Positions 1 to 7,547 are shown, counted from the stretch's first letter. The stretch is DNA of 9,644 nucleotides from Planctomycetota bacterium (GCA_013151585.1 JAADHY010000354.1:1-9644); one strand, 5' to 3'. Translations and numbers: made by a program. The notes: generated by a model not told the origin, from the letters alone.

Positions 1-98
1 TTGCAAGCGGCCTCCGAAACCACCGAGTCTATTCAGCGGCGTCGAAGGCTTTTCAAATCTTCGGCTGGGCATCTCTCAGCATCCAAGCCAACCTCTGA
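1..98 (+). CDS. Possible 3' end of an upstream gene (partial)
   Basis: The reading frame beginning at base 3 is open from the window edge to a TGA at 96-98, six bases before the ATG of the next gene. It encodes about 31 residues ending FGWASLSIQANL. By my count about two thirds of its codons end in G or C. A rival frame (starting at base 1) is also open and ends in a TGA at 106-108, which would overlap the next start as ATGA; its third-position GC is lower, about half. I cannot assign a family from so short a tail, and both frames could be chance. If either is real, the glycosyltransferase downstream is not the first gene of its operon. Confidence 0.25.
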   Translation, partial: ASGLRNHRVYSAASKAFQIFGWASLSIQANL

Positions 99-104
99 GC
101 GACC

Positions 105-1658
105 ATGAAGATCGCGATCATCCATTATCACCTGAACCGCGGCGGAGTGACGCGGGTCATCGCCAACCAACTGCACTCGCTGAGCCGGTTCTTGGAACAG
201 ACAGATGGCGAGCCGATTCAGATCGCCTTGCTGTTCGACGGGCAGGCCTTGGGCTGGCCCGAGCAGGAGGTCGCCTCGCTGGAACGGGTGGACGTCGAGC
301 TGTACCCGGTCCCCGAGTTAGCGTACGATACGGAGCCGAAAACGCGGCCAGCCGGACTAGCCGAGCGATTGCGCCAGCGGCTTCACCAGGCCCGCTTTTC
401 TCCGGACACGACTGTCGTCCACGTGCACAATCACGCGTTGGGCAAGAACGCGTCGGTGCCGGGCGCGTTGGCTGAACTGGCGCGGGACGGCTACCCGCTG
501 CTGCTTCAGATTCATGACTTCGCCGAGGACTTCCGCCCGGCGAATTATCGTCATTTGGCCGATTCGCTGGCGGGGCAGGACCTGACGGCCGTTCTGTATC
601 CGCAAGCGTCGCACATTCACTACGCCGTACTGAACCGCCGCGACCGGCGCGTGTTGAGTCAGGCGGGCGTCGAGCCGAACCGGCTGCATTGGCTCCCCAA
701 TCCCGTGCCGCCTTTTTCGGAATTGCCCGATCGGGAGGCGGCCCGCGTGGTTTTGGAAGAGCGATGCGGTGTCCCGCGCAGCAAGCCGTACGCGCTGTAC
801 CCGGTCCGCGGCATTCGGCGGAAGAATTTGGGGGAGGCGCTGTTATGGGCGGCGGCGTTGAGCGGGGCGGTCCGGTTCGGCATGACGCTGGCTCCACTCA
901 ACCCAAAAGAAATCCCGATCTACTCGCGCTGGAAGCAGATTGCCCGGGAACTGCGTCTGCCGTTTGCTTTCGAGACCGGGGCGGACGAGGGACTAACTTT
1001 CGAAGAGAACCTGGCGGCGGCCGATGCCGTGTTGACCACCAGCGTGGCGGAAGGCTTCGGCATGGTTTTCCTGGAGGCGTGGTTGGCTGACCGCCCCTTG
1101 TTTGGACGGAACCTGCCGGAAATCACGGCTGACTTCATCGACGCGGGATTGAAGCTCGACAATCTGTATTCTCACCTGATGGTGCCGGTCGACTGGGCGG
1201 GACCGGACGAGTTCCGCGAAGCGTTGGCAGAGGCCTACGGCCGGACGCTGGCCGCTTACGGATTGCCAGCCCCGGGAACGGCCGAATTCGCTCGTCTGGC
1301 CGAACAGAAGATGCCGGACGGCTGGGCCGACTTCGCCGATCTGGATGAGCCGCTGCAACATCGGGTGTTGGAGCGCGTTGCGACCGAGTCGACCGCTCGG
1401 GACACCGTCCTACAGCGGAACAAAATGATTGCTCGGCTGGCGGAAGTCTCCGCCTGCGACTTTTCGGCTGTCATTGCCCACAACCAGAGCGTCATCGAAG
1501 CGGACTATTCGATTGCCCCCAGCGGCCGCCGGCTGCACGCCGTGTACGAGGCCGTCCACCGAAGCCCTCGGGCGGACCGGCTGGAGCCCTTACCGGCCGG
1601 CGAGTCGATTTTGCAAAGCTTCCTAGGCTTCGACCGGTTTCGGCTGATCCGGGCGTGA
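105..1658 (+). CDS. GT-B fold glycosyltransferase, GT4-like, unusually long
   Basis: This 517-aa protein is predicted to be a cytoplasmic retaining glycosyltransferase that moves a sugar from a nucleotide-sugar donor. The N-terminal Rossmann half starts MKIAIIHYHLNRGGVTRV, with the glycine-rich GGV loop (residues 13-15) typical of GT4-like enzymes. A His-rich stretch follows (VHVHNH, about 105-110, and QIHDF, about 135-139). The C-terminal half begins near residue 230 with LYPVRGIRRKN, giving basic residues (R235, R238/R239/K240) in the place of the donor-phosphate contacts. The E-x7-E motif is present as EGFGMVFLE (E316, E324). Family members usually run 350-420 aa. Here 193 residues follow the E-x7-E motif, so the C-terminal part is enlarged. 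I chose the ATG at 105 because the protein fold starts at once; no clear Shine-Dalgarno precedes it. It is followed after 66 bp by a HAD hydrolase and then a second GT4 gene. Donor and acceptor cannot be read from the sequence. Confidence 0.85.
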   Translation: MKIAIIHYHLNRGGVTRVIANQLHSLSRFLEQTDGEPIQIALLFDGQALGWPEQEVASLERVDVELYPVPELAYDTEPKTRPAGLAERLRQRLHQARFSPDTTVVHVHNHALGKNASVPGALAELARDGYPLLLQIHDFAEDFRPANYRHLADSLAGQDLTAVLYPQASHIHYAVLNRRDRRVLSQAGVEPNRLHWLPNPVPPFSELPDREAARVVLEERCGVPRSKPYALYPVRGIRRKNLGEALLWAAALSGAVRFGMTLAPLNPKEIPIYSRWKQIARELRLPFAFETGADEGLTFEENLAAADAVLTTSVAEGFGMVFLEAWLADRPLFGRNLPEITADFIDAGLKLDNLYSHLMVPVDWAGPDEFREALAEAYGRTLAAYGLPAPGTAEFARLAEQKMPDGWADFADLDEPLQHRVLERVATESTARDTVLQRNKMIARLAEVSACDFSAVIAHNQSVIEADYSIAPSGRRLHAVYEAVHRSPRADRLEPLPAGESILQSFLGFDRFRLIRA

Positions 1659-1724
1659 CGGGCATTCTGCAAAGAGATCGGAAGCACACCCGCGAGACCA
1701 ACGAAACGATTCGGAACGACGACA

Positions 1725-2699
1725 ATGATGGGACACGCGATCGTGGAACTGATCCGCCGCCACGCCCGGCCACTCGAGCCGATCCCGACCGGGGTGGAGC
1801 GATCGCTGAAACCGTTGCCGGGTGTCCGGGCGGTGCTTTTCGACATCTATGGGACACTGTTCATCAGCGCCAGCGGGGATATTGGTCTGGTGCAGCCCGA
1901 GCGACTCGGCGAGGTTTTTGTCGAATCGCTGAAAGCGGCGGGCATTGAGTTTCTCGGAAAAGGGCAGGAGGGTGTCGATTGCCTGGTCGAAACCATCGGG
2001 GAAGAGCACGACCGGCTGCGAGCTGGGGGCGTGGAGTGGCCCGAAGTCGATATCGTTGAAATCTGGGAAAAGGTCTTGAAGCGGCTGGCGTCGGTGCGAA
2101 AAATTGGTGGTTTAGGGCAGCCATACGATTATCGTCACTTGGCGATCCAATACGAAATGCGAACGAATCCCGTTTGGCCGATGCCCGACTGTGGCCGCGT
2201 TTTGGCGGGGCTGCGGGATGGAGGCGTGTTGCTCGGGCTAATCAGCAACGCTCAGTTCTTCACGCCATACCTATTTCCGGCGCTGCTGGGCCAGAGCCGC
2301 ACGGAATTGGGGTTTCGGCCGGAGTTGACGCTTTTCTCGTTTGAGCATCGGCGGGCCAAGCCGGGCACGGATTTGTTTGAACGGGCTCGTGAGACGCTTC
2401 GGCAACAATTCGCCACGCCGGCCGAAGCCGTCCTGTACGTGGGGAATGACATGAAAAATGACGTGGCTCCGGCCGCTCGCGTCGGCTTTCGCACAGCTCT
2501 GTTCGCCGGGGACCGGCGGAGCCTTCGCACGCGCGAGGACGACAAATCTGTTGACGGCGTGCGGCCGGATGTGGTACTAACCGCGCTTTGTCAATTGCTC
2601 GAATGTCTTCCGCCGACCGCTGGCGAAATGGGGACTCGAGACACAGCGACAAAGGGCCGGAGTTCTGGCCACGAGACATCGGGTGGCGAATCGGCTTGA
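1725..2699 (+). CDS. HAD-superfamily hydrolase with haloacid-dehalogenase-type motif I
   Basis: This 324-aa HAD hydrolase shows all four HAD motifs. Motif I is VLFDIYGTLF (nucleophile D40, Tyr42 where phosphatases have the acid/base Asp). Motif II is LISNAQ (S174). Motif III is the Lys of RRAKPGTDLF (K212). Motif IV is VGNDMKNDV (D242, D246). A helical cap lies between residues about 50 and 150. The DxYGT form of motif I is that of L-2-haloacid dehalogenases, although relatives with this form are often named only 'HAD family hydrolase'. The position between two glycosyltransferases suggests a role with a sugar or sugar-phosphate substrate, which is inference. The last 30 residues (about 295-324) are polar, rich in Gly, Ser, Thr and Glu, and lie outside the fold. 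Two ATG codons in tandem (1725 and 1728) could each be the start, with no evident ribosome site. The gap to the following gene is 49 bp, consistent with one transcript. Confidence 0.85.
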   Translation: MMGHAIVELIRRHARPLEPIPTGVERSLKPLPGVRAVLFDIYGTLFISASGDIGLVQPERLGEVFVESLKAAGIEFLGKGQEGVDCLVETIGEEHDRLRAGGVEWPEVDIVEIWEKVLKRLASVRKIGGLGQPYDYRHLAIQYEMRTNPVWPMPDCGRVLAGLRDGGVLLGLISNAQFFTPYLFPALLGQSRTELGFRPELTLFSFEHRRAKPGTDLFERARETLRQQFATPAEAVLYVGNDMKNDVAPAARVGFRTALFAGDRRSLRTREDDKSVDGVRPDVVLTALCQLLECLPPTAGEMGTRDTATKGRSSGHETSGGESA

Positions 2700-2748
2700 C
2701 CAGACGGGTCGGTTACCTGGGCAGAAGGAACGGTAGTAACAGGACATC

Positions 2749-4017
2749 ATGGAACCGAGACACATAGGCTTCGTTTCGACGCGGTTCGCGGGGACCGACG
2801 GCGTCTCGTTGGAAAGTGCCAAGTGGGCCGAGATTCTTTGGGACCATCGCCATGTCAGCTTCTGGTATGCCGGCAAGCTGGACCGGGATCCCGCGATCTC
2901 GATGGAGGTGCCGGAGGCTTACTTCCTTCATCCGGACAACGAAGAGATCACCAACCGCGTGTTCGGAACGATGCGGCGGTCCCGCGACGTGACCCGGAAG
3001 ATTACCGCGTTGGCCGAGTATCTCAAGCGGACGCTGTACGAGTTCGTCAAGCGGTTCGAGATCGACATTTTGGTCGTTGAGAATGCGCTGTGCATGCCGA
3101 TGCACATCCCGCTCGGGGTAGCCCTGACCCATTTCATCGCGGAAACCGGCCTCCCGACGATCGCCCATCACCACGATTTTTATTGGGAGCGGGATCGGTT
3201 TGCGGTCAACGCGGTAGGCGACTTTTTGCAGATGGCTTTTCCCCCCGCGTTGCCGTCGATCCATCACGTGACGATCAATTCGTTCGCCCAGCAGGATTTG
3301 GCTCATCGCAAAGGCGTCTCTTCGACGCTGGTGCCAAACGTCTTGAACTTCGAGGCGGCCCCGGAAAAACCTGACCCGTTCGGGGCCGACTTTCGTGAGG
3401 CGATCGGGCTACAACCCGACGACATCCTCGTCTTGCAGCCGACCCGGGTCGTCCCCCGGAAAGGCATCGAACACTCGATCCGGCTCCTGAAACGGCTCGG
3501 CGACCCGCGGCTCAAGCTGGTGGTCACGCACGAGTCGGGCGACGAAGGGCTGGACTATCAGCATGTGCTGCTCGAACTGGCGCAGCAAGAGGGGATCGAT
3601 CTTCGATTCGTTCACACATGCGTCGCCGAACAACGGAAATCGGACGAGTCCGGCAACAAAGTGTACGCGTTGGAAGATGTCTATCCACACGCCGACCTGG
3701 TCACTTACCCGAGCCTGTACGAGGGGTTCGGCAATGCGCTGCTGGAAGCCTTCTACTTCCGGAAACCAGTGCTCGTGAATCGGTATTCGATCTTCATCTC
3801 CGACATCGAGCCGAAAGGTTTTGAGGTGATCGCCATGAACGGCGTGCTGACACGGACGGTCGTCGAGCGGGTCCGGCGAGTGCTGAACGACCCCGAGTAC
3901 CGCGAGCGCATGGTCAACCACAACTTCGAACTGGCCAAGCAGTTCTTCAGCTATTCCGTGCTGCGGCGCAAGCTCCGGGCGATCATCTGTAGCTTTGTCG
4001 GAGCCGACGATCTGTGA
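2749..4017 (+). CDS. GT4-family glycosyltransferase
   Basis: This 422-aa protein is a GT-B retaining glycosyltransferase of normal GT4 length. The N-terminal domain has the acceptor-side glycine loop GTDGVS (residues 15-20) and a strongly polar HHHDFYWERDR stretch (140-150), likely at the active-site cleft. The C-terminal domain opens with QPTRVVPRKGIE (230-241), in which R233 and K238 match the donor-diphosphate contacts. It carries the E-x7-E motif as EGFGNALLE (E325, E333), followed by AFYFRKPVLVNRYSIF. There is no signal peptide or membrane segment, so it should act in the cytoplasm or at the inner membrane face. AGGA at 2741-2744 lies only four bases from the ATG and is a poor ribosome site; the start is chosen because the Rossmann strand HIGFVSTRF begins right after it. 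It is the third gene of the GT-HAD-GT run. Related enzymes make glycosides such as sucrose-type or glycosylglycerate-type solutes as well as glycans; I cannot choose between these. Confidence 0.88.
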   Translation: MEPRHIGFVSTRFAGTDGVSLESAKWAEILWDHRHVSFWYAGKLDRDPAISMEVPEAYFLHPDNEEITNRVFGTMRRSRDVTRKITALAEYLKRTLYEFVKRFEIDILVVENALCMPMHIPLGVALTHFIAETGLPTIAHHHDFYWERDRFAVNAVGDFLQMAFPPALPSIHHVTINSFAQQDLAHRKGVSSTLVPNVLNFEAAPEKPDPFGADFREAIGLQPDDILVLQPTRVVPRKGIEHSIRLLKRLGDPRLKLVVTHESGDEGLDYQHVLLELAQQEGIDLRFVHTCVAEQRKSDESGNKVYALEDVYPHADLVTYPSLYEGFGNALLEAFYFRKPVLVNRYSIFISDIEPKGFEVIAMNGVLTRTVVERVRRVLNDPEYRERMVNHNFELAKQFFSYSVLRRKLRAIICSFVGADDL

Positions 4018-4023
4018 GCATCA

Positions 4024-4057
4024 GCGGCCGGTTGCGCCGTCAAGGTCTTTTTATTTG
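4024..4057 (+). terminator. Weak candidate terminator after the GT operon
   Basis: A short stem (GCGGC at 4024-4028 with GCCGT at 4036-4040, including one G-U pair) has a seven-base loop. Six bases after it comes a T-rich stretch, TCTTTTTATTT (4047-4057, counting from the first T of the run). It sits just after the stop of the second glycosyltransferase. The stem is short and the T run is displaced, so it is only a plausible weak intrinsic terminator. GGCCGGT at 4026-4032 can instead pair with ACCGGCC at 4062-4068 across a 29-base loop. Confidence 0.25.
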
Positions 4058-4142
4058 CCAGACCGGCCAGGAGCTATATCGGATTTCGCGGTTTTGGTAC
4101 GTCCCCTCTTGCTCCGAAAAGGCCGATGCCCGTCTTGGTTCG

Positions 4143-4196
4143 TGTGACGCAGAGGTCCCACCTGCAGTTCCCGGCAGCCGAGACGGCTGCGTCACA
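4143..4196. repeat. Compound palindrome with two competing stems between convergent genes
   Basis: TGTGACGCAG (4143-4152) is the exact reverse complement of CTGCGTCACA (4187-4196), giving a 10-bp outer stem. Inside it GCAGCCG (4174-4180) pairs with CGGCTGC (4184-4190) around the triloop AGA. The two stems share bases 4187-4190, so both cannot form fully at once. The element lies in the 244-bp gap between the convergent glycosyltransferase and aldehyde dehydrogenase genes. No T run follows on either strand, so it is not a classical intrinsic terminator. Its symmetry and its GCCGAGACGGC core resemble dispersed intergenic palindromes that I recall from Planctomycetes and Verrucomicrobia; that resemblance is memory and unverified. 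Confidence 0.55.
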
Positions 4197-4261
4197 GTGT
4201 TCCTGTCAGCTTGTTGCGCGACGACCCGGAACCAGGCTCGCACGCGCTGGGTGCGCGGGTA

Positions 4262-5845
4262 TCAGCCCGACACGTCAGCCCGAGTCCATTGCCCGTCGAT
4301 CAGGCGCCAGGCGCGACCGCCAGGGTTTTCATCTCGCAGTAGAGGCGGCAGCCGGTGTGGCCTCACGTTGTCGTAGCACTGGAGCATCGCGAACCGGCGC
4401 AGAGAAGCCGGGATGCCCACCGATGTGAATCCGGGATGCCCTGTCGCCGGATACGGGCCACCGTGGTTCATCGCCGGCGTGACCGCCACGCCGGTCGGCA
4501 TCTTGTCGTTCAACAGCCGACCGACTCGCTGACGCAGGATCGGAGCAATCCGATCATAAAGCGCATCGTCCCGGCCGTCGGTGTGACTGTAGATGCAACC
4601 GGTCAGGTTTCCTTCCAGCAGCTCGGCAATTCGTACCATCTGATCGCCGTCGCTGGCGATGACAAAAAGCGAGCAATTGCCAAAGACTTCGGTCTGCAGC
4701 GGAGCGGCGTTTGAAACGAACGTGTCTCCGTCCACCTCGAGCAACGTGTTCTGATACCCGTAGCCGCGTTCTCCGGCGGGTTTCCCGCCGGTCACCACAT
4801 ACGCCCCGGCTCGCAGCAGTACGTTCAGGCTCTTGGCAAAGCTTCGTTCCACGCCTTCGCTCAGGAGCACGCCGGCCGCCGCCTGTTCGAATCGCCGCTT
4901 CACCGCTTGAACGAACCGGTGTCCCGCGTCCCCTTTCGGCACGATCACCAGCCCCGGATTCGTGCAGAACTGCCCGGTGCCCAGCAAGCAACTCGCCGTG
5001 AACTGATCGGCGATCTCCTCCATCCGCTCCTCCAGCGCTCCGGGCAACACGAAGACCGGGTTGATGCTGGACAGTTCCAGATAGATCGGCTTGCCCGCCC
5101 GATCCGCGGCCTCTTTCAAAACCAACCCCGCCGTGCGAGAGCCGGTGTAGCCGGTCGCCCCGATCTTCGGATGCGAGACCAGGCGACAACCGTCCTGGTG
5201 TGTCGTCCGGTAGATCATCTGCACGAACCCAGGCGGCATGTCCGTATCCTGGGCGGCCAAAAAAGCCTCTTCGGCGAACAGTCGCGTCGTTCCCGGGTGG
5301 GACGAATGGCCTTTGGCGATCACAGGATTGCCGGCCGCCACCGCCGCGGCAAAGTCGCCTCCGGCCATGCCGTTGAAGGCGAACGGGAAGTTGTTCGGAC
5401 CGAAGACGACGACCGGCCCGATCGGCGCGTAGATCGACCGGATGTTCGTTTTCGAGTCAATCGTGGGCAGAGCCCAGGAGCCTTCGCGAGCGGCCGCAGC
5501 CGCCTGCCGGAGCTGGTTGGTGGTGCGTGGCAGCTCGACATCTTTCAGCCGCGGCTGGACCGGCAGAGCCGTCTCCGTATGAGCCATGGCCACCAGCTCG
5601 TCCGCCCGAGCGTCGATTCGATCGGCGTACCGCTCCAAGAACGCTGCAAACCGGTCGCCCGGCCAGCCCCGCACTTGGCAAAAGGCTTCGTAAGCCGCGT
5701 CGATCGCGATCTCGATGTCGGCCCAATCGCTGACCGGATAGGTTTCGGCCAGCGGCTCACGCGTCGCCGGATTGAAGGCCCGAAATGTCAGCTCCGTGTC
5801 CGGCACTTCCCATTGCCCGCCGATGAGCACGGGTTGCACACTCAT
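4262..5845 (-). CDS. Aldehyde dehydrogenase (NADP+), alpha-ketoglutaric semialdehyde dehydrogenase type
   Basis: This 527-aa enzyme oxidises an aldehyde to an acid with NAD(P)+. The best-matching group is the KGSADH type, which turns 2,5-dioxovalerate into 2-oxoglutarate at the end of oxidative pentose, glucarate and hydroxyproline routes. Visible landmarks are the oxyanion Asn in VFGPNNFPF (N152), the cofactor Lys in AKGHSSHPGT (K178), the GYTGS nucleotide loop (232-236), the general base Glu in YLELSSINP (E257) and the catalytic Cys in GQFCTNPG (C294). KGHSSHP and FCTNPG are characteristic of KGSADH-like enzymes, and about 525 aa is the usual length. The open frame extends upstream to 6061, but that part overlaps the end of xylA and is not ALDH-like. 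The ATG at 5845, preceded by AGGT with seven bases spacing, starts the MSVQPVLIGGQW sequence typical of the family. It lies 70 bp downstream of xylA and is probably co-transcribed. The true substrate is not determined by sequence; other sugar-acid semialdehydes are possible. Confidence 0.9.
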   Translation of the reverse strand: MSVQPVLIGGQWEVPDTELTFRAFNPATREPLAETYPVSDWADIEIAIDAAYEAFCQVRGWPGDRFAAFLERYADRIDARADELVAMAHTETALPVQPRLKDVELPRTTNQLRQAAAAAREGSWALPTIDSKTNIRSIYAPIGPVVVFGPNNFPFAFNGMAGGDFAAAVAAGNPVIAKGHSSHPGTTRLFAEEAFLAAQDTDMPPGFVQMIYRTTHQDGCRLVSHPKIGATGYTGSRTAGLVLKEAADRAGKPIYLELSSINPVFVLPGALEERMEEIADQFTASCLLGTGQFCTNPGLVIVPKGDAGHRFVQAVKRRFEQAAAGVLLSEGVERSFAKSLNVLLRAGAYVVTGGKPAGERGYGYQNTLLEVDGDTFVSNAAPLQTEVFGNCSLFVIASDGDQMVRIAELLEGNLTGCIYSHTDGRDDALYDRIAPILRQRVGRLLNDKMPTGVAVTPAMNHGGPYPATGHPGFTSVGIPASLRRFAMLQCYDNVRPHRLPPLLRDENPGGRAWRLIDGQWTRADVSG

Positions 5846-5852
5846 GGCCGCA

Positions 5853-5861
5853 CCTATCCTT
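5853..5861 (-). promoter_or_regulatory. Ribosome binding site that fixes the aldehyde dehydrogenase start
   Basis: Read on the minus strand, AAGGATAGGT precedes the ATG at 5845; the inner AGGT ends seven bases before it. This supports the 527-aa start over the 72-residue upstream extension that runs into xylA. Confidence 0.5.
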
Positions 5862-5915
5862 GTGATGCTCTTACCCGCAAGAACCAGAACGAAGTGGCCC
5901 CCGAAAGCTGCCGGT

Positions 5916-7226
5916 TCAAATATACTCGTTGATGATGTTTTCCAGGAGTTCTTGGCGGCCGCTCTCGTTCGGGTCGGGGTTGCCCTTTTCAAGCATGTAC
6001 TTTTCGAGGTCCGCGAAGGTGACCGTTCCTTCTTCGATCTTTTTCCCGATCCCTTCGTCAAAGCTGCGGTAGCGTTTCTTGATGAAGTCGGTCAGGACCC
6101 CATCTTTGCGGATTTGAGCCGCGATTTTCAGCCCGCGGGCGAAGGCATCCATGCCGCCGATGTGGGCGTAAAACAGGTCGATCGGTTCGAAGCTCTCTCG
6201 CCGCACTTTGGCATCGAAATTCACGCCGCCAGGAGCCAACCCGCCTTGGTTGAGGATCACGAGCATGCACTGCGTCGTGAGATAAACGTCGGTCGGAAAC
6301 TGGTCGGTGTCCCATCCGAGCAGCAGGTCGCCGGTGTTGGCATCAATGCTGCCCAGGAAGCCCTGAATCGACGCGTAAGTCAGCTCGTGCATCATCGTGT
6401 GGCCAGCCAACGTGGCATGGTTCGTTTCGATATTGAGTTTGATGTAGTCTTCCAGCCCGTAGGTTCGGATGAAGTTAATGCAGGCGGCAGCGTCAAAGTC
6501 GTACTGGTGCTTGGTCGGCTCTTTCGGCTTCGGTTCGAAAAGGAACTGGCCAGTGAAGCCGATCGACTTGGCAAATTCCACCGCCATGTGCATGAAGCGG
6601 GCCAAGTGATCCAGCTCGCGCTTCATGTCGGTGTTGTAGAGGTTGTGGTAGCCTTCGCGGCCGCCCCAGAACACGTAGTTCTGGCCGCCCAGTTCTTGTG
6701 TGATCTCGATGGCTTTCTTGACCTGGGCGGCGGCGTAAGCAAAGACGTCTGCGTTGGGGCTGGTGGCCGCTCCGTGCACGTACCGAGGATGCGAGAACAG
6801 GTTGGCCGTCCCCCAAAGCAGTTTGATGCCCGTTTGCTGCTGCCACTGCTTCATGTGGGCGACGACCTTGTCCAGGTTCGCATTGGTTTCGGCCAGCGTC
6901 GGGCCTTCGGGAGCGACATCGCGGTCGTGGAAGCAGTAGAACTCGACCCCCAGCTTCTCCATGAACTCGAATGCCACGTCGACACGTCGCAGCGCATTGT
7001 CAAGGGAGTCGGTACCGTCGTCCCAGGGACGGATCATGGTCGGCGCGCCGAAAGGGTCGACCCCGGTCCCACGGAAAGTGTGCCAGTAGCACACGCTGAA
7101 GCGCAAGTGCTCTTTCATGGTCTTTCCGTCGACGACTTCATCCGGGTTGTAATGCTTGAACGCCAACGGGTTTTTGCTATCGGGCCCCTCGTACTCAATC
7201 TTCGAAACGTCCGGGAAGTATGCCAT
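5916..7226 (-). CDS. xylA: Xylose isomerase
   Basis: This 436-aa protein interconverts D-xylose and D-xylulose (and D-glucose and D-fructose) in the cytoplasm with two divalent metal ions. It is a class II, long-form enzyme with the N-terminal extension. Catalytic H100 and D103 sit in CFHDRDVAPEG. The WGGREGY signature is at 187-193 and K233 is in FEPKPKEP. All expected metal ligands are present: E231, E267, H270 (NIETNHATLAGHT), D295, D306, D308 (GWDTDQF) and D338 (NFDAK). The numbering runs one behind the E. coli enzyme as I recall it, so the protein is full length and should be active. The start ATG at 7226 is preceded on the minus strand by GAGG about ten bases upstream. The neighbouring downstream gene is a KGSADH-type dehydrogenase, and the divergent gene is an antiporter. 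No xylulokinase or regulator is in the window. Confidence 0.97.
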   Translation of the reverse strand: MAYFPDVSKIEYEGPDSKNPLAFKHYNPDEVVDGKTMKEHLRFSVCYWHTFRGTGVDPFGAPTMIRPWDDGTDSLDNALRRVDVAFEFMEKLGVEFYCFHDRDVAPEGPTLAETNANLDKVVAHMKQWQQQTGIKLLWGTANLFSHPRYVHGAATSPNADVFAYAAAQVKKAIEITQELGGQNYVFWGGREGYHNLYNTDMKRELDHLARFMHMAVEFAKSIGFTGQFLFEPKPKEPTKHQYDFDAAACINFIRTYGLEDYIKLNIETNHATLAGHTMMHELTYASIQGFLGSIDANTGDLLLGWDTDQFPTDVYLTTQCMLVILNQGGLAPGGVNFDAKVRRESFEPIDLFYAHIGGMDAFARGLKIAAQIRKDGVLTDFIKKRYRSFDEGIGKKIEEGTVTFADLEKYMLEKGNPDPNESGRQELLENIINEYI

Positions 7227-7547
7227 GATTCTCGTGCCTCATCCTACAACCGGTCTCAACCTCGTCCCCAAAAACCGACACAAATCCATGGATGGCTCAT
7301 TCGAGAAACTGCAACAATCGGCGGCAGTGGTCCCGGTCCGATGCGTCGACGAGGACCGCTGTCTTTTGGATCTTTGTTCGCCCGATGCCTAGCGGGCACT
7401 TCGGGTCAGTGTCGCAGATTCTTTCGCATGAAGTTATTGCTGCGGACGTAAGCTCTGCGCGAAGAGTTTACCCGAGTTTTCGCCGGGAAAAAAGTGGCCG
7501 ACTGCGGTTTTTGCTTTGAGCGGACCACGACCTTCAAACCGAAAGGC

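Noticed and set aside
157..897. A 246-codon - strand open frame inside the first glycosyltransferase
   Set aside because: The product is Pro/Arg/Ala-rich with no fold and lies antisense to a gene with clear GT-B motifs.
4239..4255. A CGCAC/GTGCG hairpin just after the aldehyde dehydrogenase stop as a terminator
   Set aside because: The stem is only five pairs with no T run following on the minus strand, too weak to call.
4014..4376. A 120-codon + strand open frame in the convergent gap
   Set aside because: It runs through the palindrome into the antisense of the aldehyde dehydrogenase, and its composition is not protein-like.
4907..5932. A 341-codon open frame on the + strand across the aldehyde dehydrogenase
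   Set aside because: It is antisense to a confident gene, and its Arg- and His-rich product resembles no protein family.
5846..6061. A 72-residue N-terminal extension of the aldehyde dehydrogenase
   Set aside because: It overlaps the 3' end of xylA in another frame, is rich in Lys, Ser and Thr, lacks family similarity, and a good ribosome site supports the ATG at 5845.
5772..7451. A 559-codon open frame on the + strand across xylA
   Set aside because: It is antisense to a complete xylose isomerase with every catalytic residue. The openness follows from GC-rich codon bias on the other strand, and the product has no recognisable fold.
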